From Micromonospora orduensis (GTDB taxonomy: Bacteria; Actinomycetota; Actinomycetes; Mycobacteriales; Micromonosporaceae), in contig NZ_VDFY01000157.1 in assembly GCF_006228125.1 (NCBI RefSeq), positions 1 through 64,000 of the forward strand: a stretch of 64,000 bases of DNA, read 5' to 3'. The notes below the pieces were generated by a model that did not search any database, had not been told where the DNA came from, and was given only the letters and a program-made list of their open reading frames with translations. Both the position numbers and the translations under genes were made by a program. Within the stretch, counting starts at the first letter, position 1, and each line of letters starts with the position of its first letter. Shown here piece after piece: positions 26,558 through 33,398 of this stretch.

Positions 26558-26621
26558 GCCGACCCTGCGGCGACGAAAAATGGGCGGCGCCGGAGCCGAT
26601 CGGCTGTCAGGATCACCTGCC

Positions 26622-27581
26622 GTGACCCTCCCCGCAGGTTGGACCACGCGCCGACCCACCCTCGACGACGTTCCGGCGATCCTCGCGGTGGTGCACGCCG
26701 CCGACACCTTCGCCATCGGGCATCCCGACTTCGACGCCGAGGACGTGACGGCGTCGCTCACGGCGCCCTTCTTCGACCCGGCACGGGACTCCTGGCTGGC
26801 CGTGGACCCGGACGACACGGTGGTCGGCTGGGCGACCGTGGACAACCCGACAGGTGTCGGCCGGGAGTTCCTGGAGGTGTACGTCGACCCGACCCGGGGC
26901 GCCGCGCTCCGGGCGCCGCTGCTGGCCCGGCAACTCGACCGGGTCGCCGAACGGGCCGCCGAGCGCGGCCTGCCCGCCCTCACCGTCCGGTGCGCGGTCT
27001 TCGCCCCGGAACGCGACTGGGAAGCCGACCTGCGAGCCGCCGGGTTCACCCTGGCCAAGCGGTACGTTCGGATGCGTCGCACGCTGGCCGACCTGCCCGC
27101 CGAGCCACCCCCGCCACCCGGGGTGACCGTGCGTCCGGTACGCCCCGACGACGACGCCGACCTGCGGGAGTTCCACCGGATCCACGACATCGCCTTCGGC
27201 GACACCCCGGACCACGAACCGCTGTCGTACGAGCGGTGGCGGGCCCGGATCGGTGACCTGACCGCCTGGGACGAGTGGTTCGTCGCCGAGGTGGACGGGG
27301 TGCCCGCCGGCGCGTTGCAGTCCTCGGATCAGGCCCTGGACCAGCAGGAGGGCTTCGTGAAGAGCCTGTCGGTGCTGCCCGCGTACCGTCGGCGGGGTGT
27401 GGGTGCGGCGTTGCTGCGCCGCGCTTTCGCCCGCTACGCCGAGAAGGGCCGGGCGGCGGCCGGCCTCGGCGTGGATCTCACCAACCCGACGGCGCCGCTG
27501 TCGCTCTACCGGTCGGTGGGCCTGCGGGAGACCCGGTGGACCGACATGTACGAGCTGTCCGTCCCGGCCGCCGGTGTGTGA
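26622..27581 (+). CDS. tandem GNAT N-acetyltransferase (319 aa)
   Basis: Two GCN5-type acetyltransferase domains lie in tandem. The first spans roughly residues 5-155 and is degenerate in its acetyl-CoA loop. The second, from VTVRPVRPDDDADLREFHRIHD, has the canonical motif KSLSVLPAYRRRGVGAALLRRAFARYAEKG, then GVDLTNPTAPLSLYRSVGLRETRWTDMYELS. The tandem layout resembles mycothiol synthase (MshD), but the substrate cannot be assigned from sequence alone. Translation probably starts at the GTG 26622 (VTLPAGWTTRRPTLDD). Confidence 0.85.
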   Translation: MTLPAGWTTRRPTLDDVPAILAVVHAADTFAIGHPDFDAEDVTASLTAPFFDPARDSWLAVDPDDTVVGWATVDNPTGVGREFLEVYVDPTRGAALRAPLLARQLDRVAERAAERGLPALTVRCAVFAPERDWEADLRAAGFTLAKRYVRMRRTLADLPAEPPPPPGVTVRPVRPDDDADLREFHRIHDIAFGDTPDHEPLSYERWRARIGDLTAWDEWFVAEVDGVPAGALQSSDQALDQQEGFVKSLSVLPAYRRRGVGAALLRRAFARYAEKGRAAAGLGVDLTNPTAPLSLYRSVGLRETRWTDMYELSVPAAGV

Positions 27582-27653
27582 TTGACGACGTCGGTGGGGC
27601 CCGACGGACGCGCCGGTCGGTGACGGTTGCAGACTGGGGGCGTGGGATACGCG

Positions 27654-28109
27654 CTACGCGGACGCGGTGCCGGTGGGGCGGGACCGCAGCTCGTTGACGT
27701 AGTCGTCCGGCGCGCCCGCCTTCTCGGCGGCGTTCGCGATCTCGGAGAGATACCACGACGTGGGCAGGCCACCCTCGTACCCGTCGAACACGTAGATCCA
27801 CGCGGTCACGTCGCCGTCGAGGGTGGAGACCCGCACGTGCAGCTTGCGGTACGTGCCGGCGGTCGCCCCCTCCAGCTCGTCGAGCTGGGCCGCGTCGTAC
27901 GGGTGGATGTCGTAGATCGCCACGAACACCCGGTCACCGGGCGACTCGACGAGGGTGCTCACCGCGCCCTCCCAGCCGATGACGTCCGCCCCGGCGAAGG
28001 TCAGCCGCCACCCCTCCAGCCAGCCGGTGCCCACCATCGGCGAGTGCGGGCAGTAGGCGCGCATCCGGGCGGGATCAAGGTTTGAGCCGTAGGAGGCGTG
28101 ATGACGCAC
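27654..28109 (-). CDS. gamma-glutamylcyclotransferase-fold protein (151 aa)
   Basis: The GGCT fold is marked by HHASYGSNLDPARM near the N-terminus, the active-site glutamate in LDELEGATAGTYRKLHV, and AWIYVFDGYEGGLPTSWYLSEIANAAEKAG. Family members cyclise gamma-glutamyl amino acids to 5-oxoproline; the substrate here is not certain. The start is a GTG with TATCGT ending 7 nt upstream (28122-28117) and no Shine-Dalgarno, so it is probably leaderless. It is divergent from the LpdA-type flavoprotein. The same neighbour pair occurs in Mycobacterium tuberculosis (Rv3304 and Rv3303c), which suggests a conserved link. Confidence 0.85.
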   Translation of the reverse strand: MRHHASYGSNLDPARMRAYCPHSPMVGTGWLEGWRLTFAGADVIGWEGAVSTLVESPGDRVFVAIYDIHPYDAAQLDELEGATAGTYRKLHVRVSTLDGDVTAWIYVFDGYEGGLPTSWYLSEIANAAEKAGAPDDYVNELRSRPTGTASA

Positions 28110-28153
28110 GGCGATGACGATAGCCCGCCGGACGGGTGGGGGAGAATACGACA

Positions 28154-28219
28154 GTGCGTGTCGAATGCGCTCAGGAGAAGAAAGTCACTGTGAGCATGGA
28201 CGAAGGGCGAACGCTGTGA
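28154..28219 (+). CDS. possible 21-aa leader peptide translationally coupled to the flavoprotein gene
   Basis: A GTG at 28154 opens a 22-codon frame whose stop overlaps the flavoprotein start as GTGA. A -10-like GAGAAT ends 6 nt before this GTG, the spacing used by the window's leaderless genes. The peptide starts VRVECAQEKK and contains one cysteine. Codon bias is weak, so this may be only an upstream ORF or chance. Confidence 0.3.
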   Translation: MRVECAQEKKVTVSMDEGRTL

Positions 28220-29619
28220 GCCAGATCGTGATCATCGGTGGGGGGCCGGCCGGGTACGAGGCGGCCCTGGTCGCCGCCCAGCTGGACGCCGATGTCACAG
28301 TCGTGGAGGCCGACGGCGCGGGCGGGGCGTGTGTGCTCTCCGACTGCGTACCGTCGAAGACCTTCATCGCCAGCTCGGGGGTGGTCACCGGCTACCGGGA
28401 CACCGAGGAGTTCGGGGTGCACTCGGACGGCCTGGAGGCGGTCACCGTCGACGCGCGGGCGGTGCACGAGCGGGTCAAGCGGCTGGCGCTCGCGCAGTCC
28501 GCCGACATCCACGCCAAGCTGCTCAAGGCGGGGGTCACCTTCGTGGCCGGCACGGCCCGGCTCGGTGAGGACGCTCTCGGGCACACCCACCGGGTCGTCG
28601 TCACCCCCGCCGACGGCTCCGAGGAATACTCGATCGCCGCGTCCTCCGTGCTGGTGGCCACCGGTTCGACGCCCCGGCAGCTGCCCACCGCCGTGCCGGA
28701 CGGCGAGCGCATCCTGACCTGGCGTCAGGTGTACGACCTGCCCGAGCTGCCCGAGCACCTGATCGTTGTCGGTTCCGGTGTGACAGGTGCGGAGTTCGCC
28801 AGCGCGTACCTCGCCATGGGCGTCGAGGTCACCCTGGTCTCCAGCCGGGACCGGGTGATGCCGCACGAGGACGCCGACGCGGCGTCCGCCATCGAGCGGG
28901 TGTTCCGCAACCGGGGCATGGAGATCCTCAACAACTCCCGGGCCGACGCGGTGCGGCGTACCGCCGACGGTGTCGAGGTGGAGCTGTCCGACGGCCGCAA
29001 GGTCACCGGCTCGCACGCCCTGATCGCGGTCGGTTCGATCCCGAACACGGCCAACCTGGGCCTCGCCGAGTACGGCGTGGAGCTGGGCCGGGGCGGCTAC
29101 GTCACGGTCGACCGGGTCTCCCGGACCAACGTGCCCGGCATCTACGCCGCCGGTGACTGCACCGGGGTTCTGCTGCTGGCCAGCGTCGCCGCCATGCAGG
29201 GCCGGATCGCGATGTGGCACGCGCTCGGCGAGGCGGTCCGCCCGCTGCGGCTGCGGACCGTCGCGGCGAACGTCTTCACCGACCCGGAGCTGGCCACCGT
29301 GGGTGTCTCGCAGGACGAGGTGGACGCCGGGAAGGTGCCGGCCCGGCAGGTGATGCTGCCGCTGTCCGGCAACGCCCGGGCCAAGATGGACGACCTCTCC
29401 GACGGCTTCGTGAAGTTGTTCTGCCGGCCGGCCAGTGGTCAGGTGGTCGGCGGTGTGGTGGTCGCGCCGAAGGCCAGCGAGCTGATCCTGCCGATCACGA
29501 TGGCGGTGGAGAACAACCTGACGGTCAACGAGCTGGCCCAGACCATCACCATCTACCCGAGCCTGTCCGGATCGATCACCGAGGCCGCCCGCCAGCTGAT
29601 GCTCCACGAACTGGAGTAG
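28216..29619 (+). CDS. NAD(P)H-quinone dehydrogenase, LpdA type
   Basis: This FAD-dependent pyridine nucleotide-disulfide family enzyme (467 aa) starts at GTG 28216 (VSQIVIIGGGPAGYEAALVAAQL). It contains the CxxxxC pair in GGACVLSDCVPSKTF, the second dinucleotide fold VVGSGVTGAEFASAYLAMG and FAD-contact YAAGDCTGVLLLASVAAMQG. In lipoamide dehydrogenases the C-terminus carries a His-Glu dyad (HxHPTLSE); here it reads TIYPSLSGS, so both residues are replaced and lipoamide activity is unlikely. M. tuberculosis LpdA (Rv3303c) is likewise not a lipoamide dehydrogenase and reduces quinones. I infer NAD(P)H:quinone reduction and redox protection. Confidence 0.88.
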   Translation: MSQIVIIGGGPAGYEAALVAAQLDADVTVVEADGAGGACVLSDCVPSKTFIASSGVVTGYRDTEEFGVHSDGLEAVTVDARAVHERVKRLALAQSADIHAKLLKAGVTFVAGTARLGEDALGHTHRVVVTPADGSEEYSIAASSVLVATGSTPRQLPTAVPDGERILTWRQVYDLPELPEHLIVVGSGVTGAEFASAYLAMGVEVTLVSSRDRVMPHEDADAASAIERVFRNRGMEILNNSRADAVRRTADGVEVELSDGRKVTGSHALIAVGSIPNTANLGLAEYGVELGRGGYVTVDRVSRTNVPGIYAAGDCTGVLLLASVAAMQGRIAMWHALGEAVRPLRLRTVAANVFTDPELATVGVSQDEVDAGKVPARQVMLPLSGNARAKMDDLSDGFVKLFCRPASGQVVGGVVVAPKASELILPITMAVENNLTVNELAQTITIYPSLSGSITEAARQLMLHELE

Positions 29620-29635
29620 TCCCTCCTCGACGGGT

Positions 29636-30211
29636 TCAGTCCCAGAAGCACTCCAGGTGGTTCTCCACCGTGATCGCCTCGGCCGTGGCGCAGAACGCCG
29701 TGGCGTCGGCGCTCAGGGCGGCGTCGATCCGTCCGGCGTAGATGCTCTCGATCGAGGTCCGGTAGTCCTCGCGGTCCAGGCTGACCACGTAACCGGCCGC
29801 CCGGACGTCGGGATGCGCGCACAGGAAGCGGAAGATCTCCCACACCGTCGGCGCGGCGTTCTGCCGGTCGTACGGGTCGACGAACCGTAGCTCAAGCAGC
29901 TCCGCCAACTCGCCGACGTCCAGGTCGTCGAAGGACGCGATGCCGCCCGTGTAGCCCGCCGGGGTCACGCCGACCAGCGGGTCACGCCGGGCGGCGTCGC
30001 GGTTGAACCGGAACTCGTCGGCCTCGGCCGGTGGCGGGGCACCGCAGAGCCGGGGGCGCTCCGCCGGTGCCGACGGTGTGGCGCCGGCGGCGCTCGGCGC
30101 GGTGTCGGCCCGAGGGGCGACCGCCGGGTCCGCCGCCGCGCAGCCCGTCGCCGACGCCAGGAGGGGCAGCAGGATCATTGCCCACTGGATCGGCCGTTTC
30201 CTGACCCTCAC
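29636..30211 (-). CDS. putative lipoprotein of unknown function (191 aa)
   Basis: The N-terminus MRVRKRPIQWAMILLPLLASATGC is a lipoprotein signal peptide with lipobox SATGC. A Pro/Ala-rich linker to about residue 52 precedes a globular domain beginning LCGAPPPAEADEFRFNRDAARRDPLVG. Cysteines in LCGAP, FLCAHPD, FCATAEA and LECFWD could make two disulfides outside the cell. It ends DDxDVGELAELLELRFVDPYDRQN-type helical segments and ...NHLECFWD. I recognise no family. It is convergent with the flavoprotein gene. Confidence 0.78.
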   Translation of the reverse strand: MRVRKRPIQWAMILLPLLASATGCAAADPAVAPRADTAPSAAGATPSAPAERPRLCGAPPPAEADEFRFNRDAARRDPLVGVTPAGYTGGIASFDDLDVGELAELLELRFVDPYDRQNAAPTVWEIFRFLCAHPDVRAAGYVVSLDREDYRTSIESIYAGRIDAALSADATAFCATAEAITVENHLECFWD

Positions 30212-30247
30212 TGAGCCCGCCCCTTCGTCATTTCCGGAAGCGGGAGC

Positions 30248-30874
30248 CTAACCGGTGGTGACGCGCCTTGACGGGCCGGAATGAGCGAGGACGAGCGCCA
30301 CCGCGGTCAGTACGCCGACCTCGGTGAGGATGAGGAGGCGTTCGGCCAGGCCGATCAGCACCCGGTCGCCCGGATAGGCGGACCAGATCATCGCGCCCGC
30401 CAGGGTGAGGCTGAGTAGGACCAGGGTTCGTATCGTCCCGGCGGCGGATGCCAGGTCGGGTCGGCGGGCGAGCAGCCAGCCGCCGACCGGGAGGGCCAGG
30501 AAGGCGACCACGGAGGCGTACCGGTGCAGGTACGCGGCGGTGGTCATGGTGGTGCCCGGTTCGTTCGTCGGCACCACCGCGGCCAGCAGCAGCCCGGCCA
30601 CCCACGCGCCGAGCAGCACCTCGGCCATCCGACCGGAGCGTGGCCCGGGTGGGCCGGTACGGCGCAGGCCGTAGAGGAGTGCCACGGTGGCGAGCGCCAG
30701 CACCACCATGGCGACGTCGATGACGCCCCCTCGGTCGGAGACGGCGAAGTCGCTGATGGTCAGCGCCCACGGGTTGAGGTCGTCGTTGACTTCCAGGTGA
30801 CCGATCACGGTGAGCAGCGCCGCCACGGTGATCCCGCCGAGGGCCAGCAGACCGGTGTTCCGGGTTCCAGGCAT
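30248..30874 (-). CDS. DUF998 family membrane protein (208 aa)
   Basis: Six hydrophobic helices can be traced: GLLALGGITVAALLTVIGHL, VIDVAMVVLALATVALLYGLR, VLLGAWVAGLLLAAVVPTN, YASVVAFLALPVGGWLLA, TLVLLSLTLAGAMIWSAY and LLILTEVGVLTAVALVLA. The segment NPWALTISDFAVSDRGGVID between helices 1 and 2 and the periplasmic TNEPGTTMTTAAYLHRY are typical of the DUF998 family. The function is unknown. It ends 36 bp upstream of the lipoprotein gene on the same strand and may be co-transcribed with it. Confidence 0.82.
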   Translation of the reverse strand: MPGTRNTGLLALGGITVAALLTVIGHLEVNDDLNPWALTISDFAVSDRGGVIDVAMVVLALATVALLYGLRRTGPPGPRSGRMAEVLLGAWVAGLLLAAVVPTNEPGTTMTTAAYLHRYASVVAFLALPVGGWLLARRPDLASAAGTIRTLVLLSLTLAGAMIWSAYPGDRVLIGLAERLLILTEVGVLTAVALVLAHSGPSRRVTTG

Positions 30875-31044
30875 GCTTCAGCCTGTCGCCGCGGACACCC
30901 CAGCCGGATCCGGGATGCCCACCGAAATCCGCCCCCGGGACCACCCTTAGAGGCTCGCCCCTGCCCTTGTGGCGGCATGAGGTGCGTCGATCTTGGATCT
31001 GCGCGTCACCCGCCGTGCGGGTCCGTGGAGGCGGTGGATGGCAC

Positions 31045-31659
31045 TCAATCGACGGGGACGTCGGCGGCGGCGCGGGCGTGGCGGGCGCTGACCAGGGTCA
31101 TCGCCCATCCGGCCGCGGCGAAGCCGGCCGCCGCGGCGGTGGCGATGATGGCCAGCCGCCAGGCCGACTCGGTCAGTGCGGTGCCACCCAGGTGCCCGAC
31201 CAGGGCGCCGTACGTGGCCCAGCCCACCGCGGCGACCGCCTCGTAGAGCACGAACAGCCGGTACGGGTAGCGGCTGCGGCCGGCCGAGAAGCAGGCCGCC
31301 ATTCGGCCGCCGGGCACGAACCGGCAGAGCAGGATGACCATCGGCCCGGGTTGCCGGAGCCCATGGGTGACCCGGTTGGCCATCCGGCGGGCGCGGCTCG
31401 GCTCGGCGTGCCGGGGTGCCCGGCGGTCGGGCGCGCCTCGACCGAGCAGGTAGCAGGCCAGGTCGCCGGCGAACACGCCGAGCGCGCCGACGGCGATGGT
31501 GACCGGCAGGCTGAGCCCGCCGTAGACGGTCAACGCACCGCTGGTGATCATGACGATCTGGGTGGGGATGACCGGGACGAAGGCGTCCGCGATCAGCAGA
31601 GCGAGCAGCACCAGGTACGCCCACGCCGGCGATGCGACGTCAGTCAGAAGTTCGGGCAC
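31045..31659 (-). CDS. DedA family membrane protein (204 aa)
   Basis: DedA/SNARE-associated family proteins are membrane transporters or scramblase-like proteins; some family members recycle undecaprenyl phosphate. The sequence shows the re-entrant motif FVPVIPTQIVMITSGAL, GVFAGDLACYLLGRG with conserved Gly-Asp, the arginine motif LCRFVPGGRMAACFSAG, and AVAAVGWATYGALVGHLGG. Its length is normal. I prefer the GTG at 31659 because GAGGTGG lies just upstream; a GTG three codons earlier (31668) is possible. It is divergent from the ThrRS-like locus. Confidence 0.85.
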   Translation of the reverse strand: MPELLTDVASPAWAYLVLLALLIADAFVPVIPTQIVMITSGALTVYGGLSLPVTIAVGALGVFAGDLACYLLGRGAPDRRAPRHAEPSRARRMANRVTHGLRQPGPMVILLCRFVPGGRMAACFSAGRSRYPYRLFVLYEAVAAVGWATYGALVGHLGGTALTESAWRLAIIATAAAAGFAAAGWAMTLVSARHARAAADVPVD

Positions 31660-31922
31660 GCCTGCCACCTCGCCGGATGCGGCCGATTGGGTGTCTCGAG
31701 CCTGACGGCGTGTCCGGCGTCACCGTGGACAGCCCTGGCCCGGCGTGACCGTCGACACGGCCAGGCCACCCCTGTTCAACGAGGCGAACGGGCCTCGGGT
31801 GACGGTTCCGGGGACCGTCCCACCTCCGCCCGAGCGGTCGGCGGATCGGCGCTCGTCGGCGTACCGTTGTCGGCGCGGCTCCGCCCGTCGGGTCCCCCGT
31901 TCCTGACGATTTCGAGCCGCCA

Positions 31923-31953
31923 GGGCCGCCGGCGGGTCCCGCGCCGGCGGCCC
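31923..31953. other. strong GC hairpin between dedA and the ThrRS-like locus
   Basis: Perfect 12-bp arms (31923-31934 and 31942-31953, containing GGCCGCCGGCG) enclose a 7-nt loop. It lies between divergent genes, so it is not an obvious terminator for either; it may insulate the leader promoter 50 bp downstream. The remaining intergenic DNA from 31660 to 32004 shows no supportable gene. Confidence 0.4.
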
Positions 31954-32004
31954 ACCCCTCCTGCGCCGCCGTTAATCCGGGTGCGTCCCCGAGCGCCCCG
32001 CGGG

Positions 32005-32010
32005 TAGCGT
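32005..32010 (+). promoter_or_regulatory. -10 element of the ThrRS leader transcript
   Basis: TAGCGT ends exactly 6 nt before the leader-peptide ATG at 32017, matching the leaderless promoter spacing seen at many genes here. This supports transcription starting at the leader ATG. No clear -35 hexamer is visible. Confidence 0.5.
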
Positions 32011-32016
32011 CGCCGT

Positions 32017-32073
32017 ATGCGCAGCGCGGTAGTGGTGACCACGACGCCGGGTGTCCCCGGCGCGCCGCTCTGA
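32017..32073 (+). CDS. threonine-run leader peptide of a ThrRS-like gene
   Basis: An 18-codon ORF reads MRSAVVVTTTPGVPGAPL and ends in TGA, 103 bp before the ThrRS-like start. Three consecutive threonine codons (ACC ACG ACG, 32038-32046) occupy positions 8-10 and immediately precede a hairpin. The gene downstream is a threonyl-tRNA synthetase paralogue, so the codon run matches the amino acid its product would handle. Ribosome stalling at these codons under low Thr-tRNA would alter folding of the downstream RNA. This is the standard logic of ribosome-mediated attenuation; the assignment is inference from position and composition. Confidence 0.55.
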   Translation: MRSAVVVTTTPGVPGAPL

Positions 32074-32120
32074 CGTAACCACAGTCGACCAGGCCCCGGG
32101 GCGATCCGCCCCCGACGGCC
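32046..32120 (+). promoter_or_regulatory. candidate attenuator with mutually exclusive hairpins
   Basis: Hairpin 1:2 pairs GCCGGG (32046-32051) with CCCGGC (32056-32061), overlapping the last Thr codon. CCCCGG (32055-32060) can instead pair with CCGGGG (32096-32101), the 2:3 antiterminator. Hairpin 3:4 pairs GGGGCG (32098-32103) with CGCCCC (32107-32112) around ATC, with an outer GGCC/GGCC pair (32092-32095 with 32117-32120). Formation of 2:3 would prevent 3:4. No U-tract follows 3:4, so it could terminate in the GC-rich actinobacterial manner or affect translation. Confidence 0.45.
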
Positions 32121-32176
32121 GCGCGGCGTTCGGTGGCCAGGTCGCCTCCGGGTCGTACCCGATCCAGGAGCCCGAC

Positions 32177-33394
32177 ATGATCGACCACCGTAGGCTCGGC
32201 CGCGAGCTGGACCTCTTCGTCTCCGATCCGCTGGCCGGCGCCGGCCTGCCGATCTGGCTGCCCGCCGGCGCCGCCGCCCGGCACGCCGTCGAGGAGTACG
32301 TCCGGGAGTTGGAGCGCCGCTGCGGCCACCAGCACGTCTACTCGCCGCCGCTGGGCAAGCGTGAACTCTTCGAACTCTCCGGGCATCTGGGCTACTTCGC
32401 CGACGACATGTTCCCGCCGATGCGGCTGAGCGCCGACGACGAGTTCGTGCTCCGGCCGGCGCTCTGCCCGCACCACGCGCTTGTGTTCCGGGCCCGGGGT
32501 CGCTCCTACCGGGAGTTGCCGCTGCGGGTCGCGGAGCTGGGCGGGATGTACCGCTCGGAGCGTTCCGGGGTGCTCGGTGGGCTGTCCCGGGTACGCGCCA
32601 TCTCGCTCAACGACGCGCACACCTTCTGCGCGCCGGAGCAGGTGGGCGCGGAGGTCGTCGAGATCCTCGGGCTGATCCGGGCGGCGCACGCCGCGCTCGG
32701 CGTCCGCCCGGCCGGGTTCCGGCTGTCGCTGCGCGGGCCGGGCGGGAGGTACGTCGGCGACGACGCGCAGTGGGCGCACGCCGAGGATCTGCTCCGGGGA
32801 GCGCTGGCCGGGGTGGAGTACGTCGAGGCGCCCGGGGAGGCCGCCTTCTACGGCCCGAAGATCGACATCCAGATCGTCGACGCGGCCGGCCGGGAGTCGA
32901 CCATCTCCACCATCCAACTCGACTTCGACAAGCCGGAGCGGTTCGACCTGTCGTACACCGATTCGGATGGCAGTCGGCGCCGGCCGGTCATGGTGCACCG
33001 CAGTCTGGTCGGCAGCATGGAGCGCCTGTTCGCGTACCTCATCGAGGTGCACGAGGGCGCCTTCCCGGCCTGGTACGCGCCGGTCCAGCTGGTGCTGCTG
33101 CCGGTGGACGACGGGCAGGTCGACGCGGCGAGGGAGCTGGCCCGGCGGGCCGTCGACGCCGGCCTGCGGGCCGAGGTCGACGTCGCCGGCTCGTTGGGCG
33201 CCCGGGTCCGGGACGCGGCCCGCCGCCGCGTCCCGTACCTCGGGGTGCTGGGTGCCCGGGAGGTGGCCGACGGGCACCTCGCGCTGCGTCTGCGCGGCGG
33301 CGACGCTCTGGCCCCGATGCCCGCCGGCGCCGCGCTCGCCCTGATCGGCGGGCAGGTCGCGGCGCGCTCGGCGGATCTGCTCCCGCCGGACTGA
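32177..33394 (+). CDS. threonyl-tRNA synthetase paralogue lacking TGS and editing domains
   Basis: This 405-aa protein equals only the catalytic and anticodon-binding parts of ThrRS; E. coli ThrS is 642 aa. The ATG at 32177 has AGGAG 6 nt upstream. The zinc ligands are all present, Cys97 (LRPALCPHH), His148 (LNDAHTF) and His274 (MVHRSLVGS), with spacings of 51 and 126 residues identical to E. coli Cys334, His385 and His511. Motif 2 (GGMYRSERSGVLGGLSRVRAIS) and motif 3 (HRSLVGSMERLFAYLIE) are intact, and the anticodon domain follows (WYAPVQLVLLPVDD). It probably still activates threonine. It may be a back-up or inhibitor-resistant ThrRS, or charge a non-standard acceptor. The Thr leader upstream suggests induction by Thr-tRNA shortage. 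Confidence 0.85.
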   Translation: MIDHRRLGRELDLFVSDPLAGAGLPIWLPAGAAARHAVEEYVRELERRCGHQHVYSPPLGKRELFELSGHLGYFADDMFPPMRLSADDEFVLRPALCPHHALVFRARGRSYRELPLRVAELGGMYRSERSGVLGGLSRVRAISLNDAHTFCAPEQVGAEVVEILGLIRAAHAALGVRPAGFRLSLRGPGGRYVGDDAQWAHAEDLLRGALAGVEYVEAPGEAAFYGPKIDIQIVDAAGRESTISTIQLDFDKPERFDLSYTDSDGSRRRPVMVHRSLVGSMERLFAYLIEVHEGAFPAWYAPVQLVLLPVDDGQVDAARELARRAVDAGLRAEVDVAGSLGARVRDAARRRVPYLGVLGAREVADGHLALRLRGGDALAPMPAGAALALIGGQVAARSADLLPPD

Positions 33395-33398
33395 CACG

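Noticed and set aside
32051..32176. ThrRS start at GTG 32051 with a 42-residue extension
   Set aside because: The ATG at 32177 has a well-spaced AGGAG and begins exactly at the conserved domain. The extension overlaps the leader ORF in another frame and has no similarity to ThrRS.
32017..32176. T-box riboswitch upstream of the ThrRS-like gene
   Set aside because: I found no T-box consensus bulge or specifier stem. The leader-peptide architecture explains the region better.
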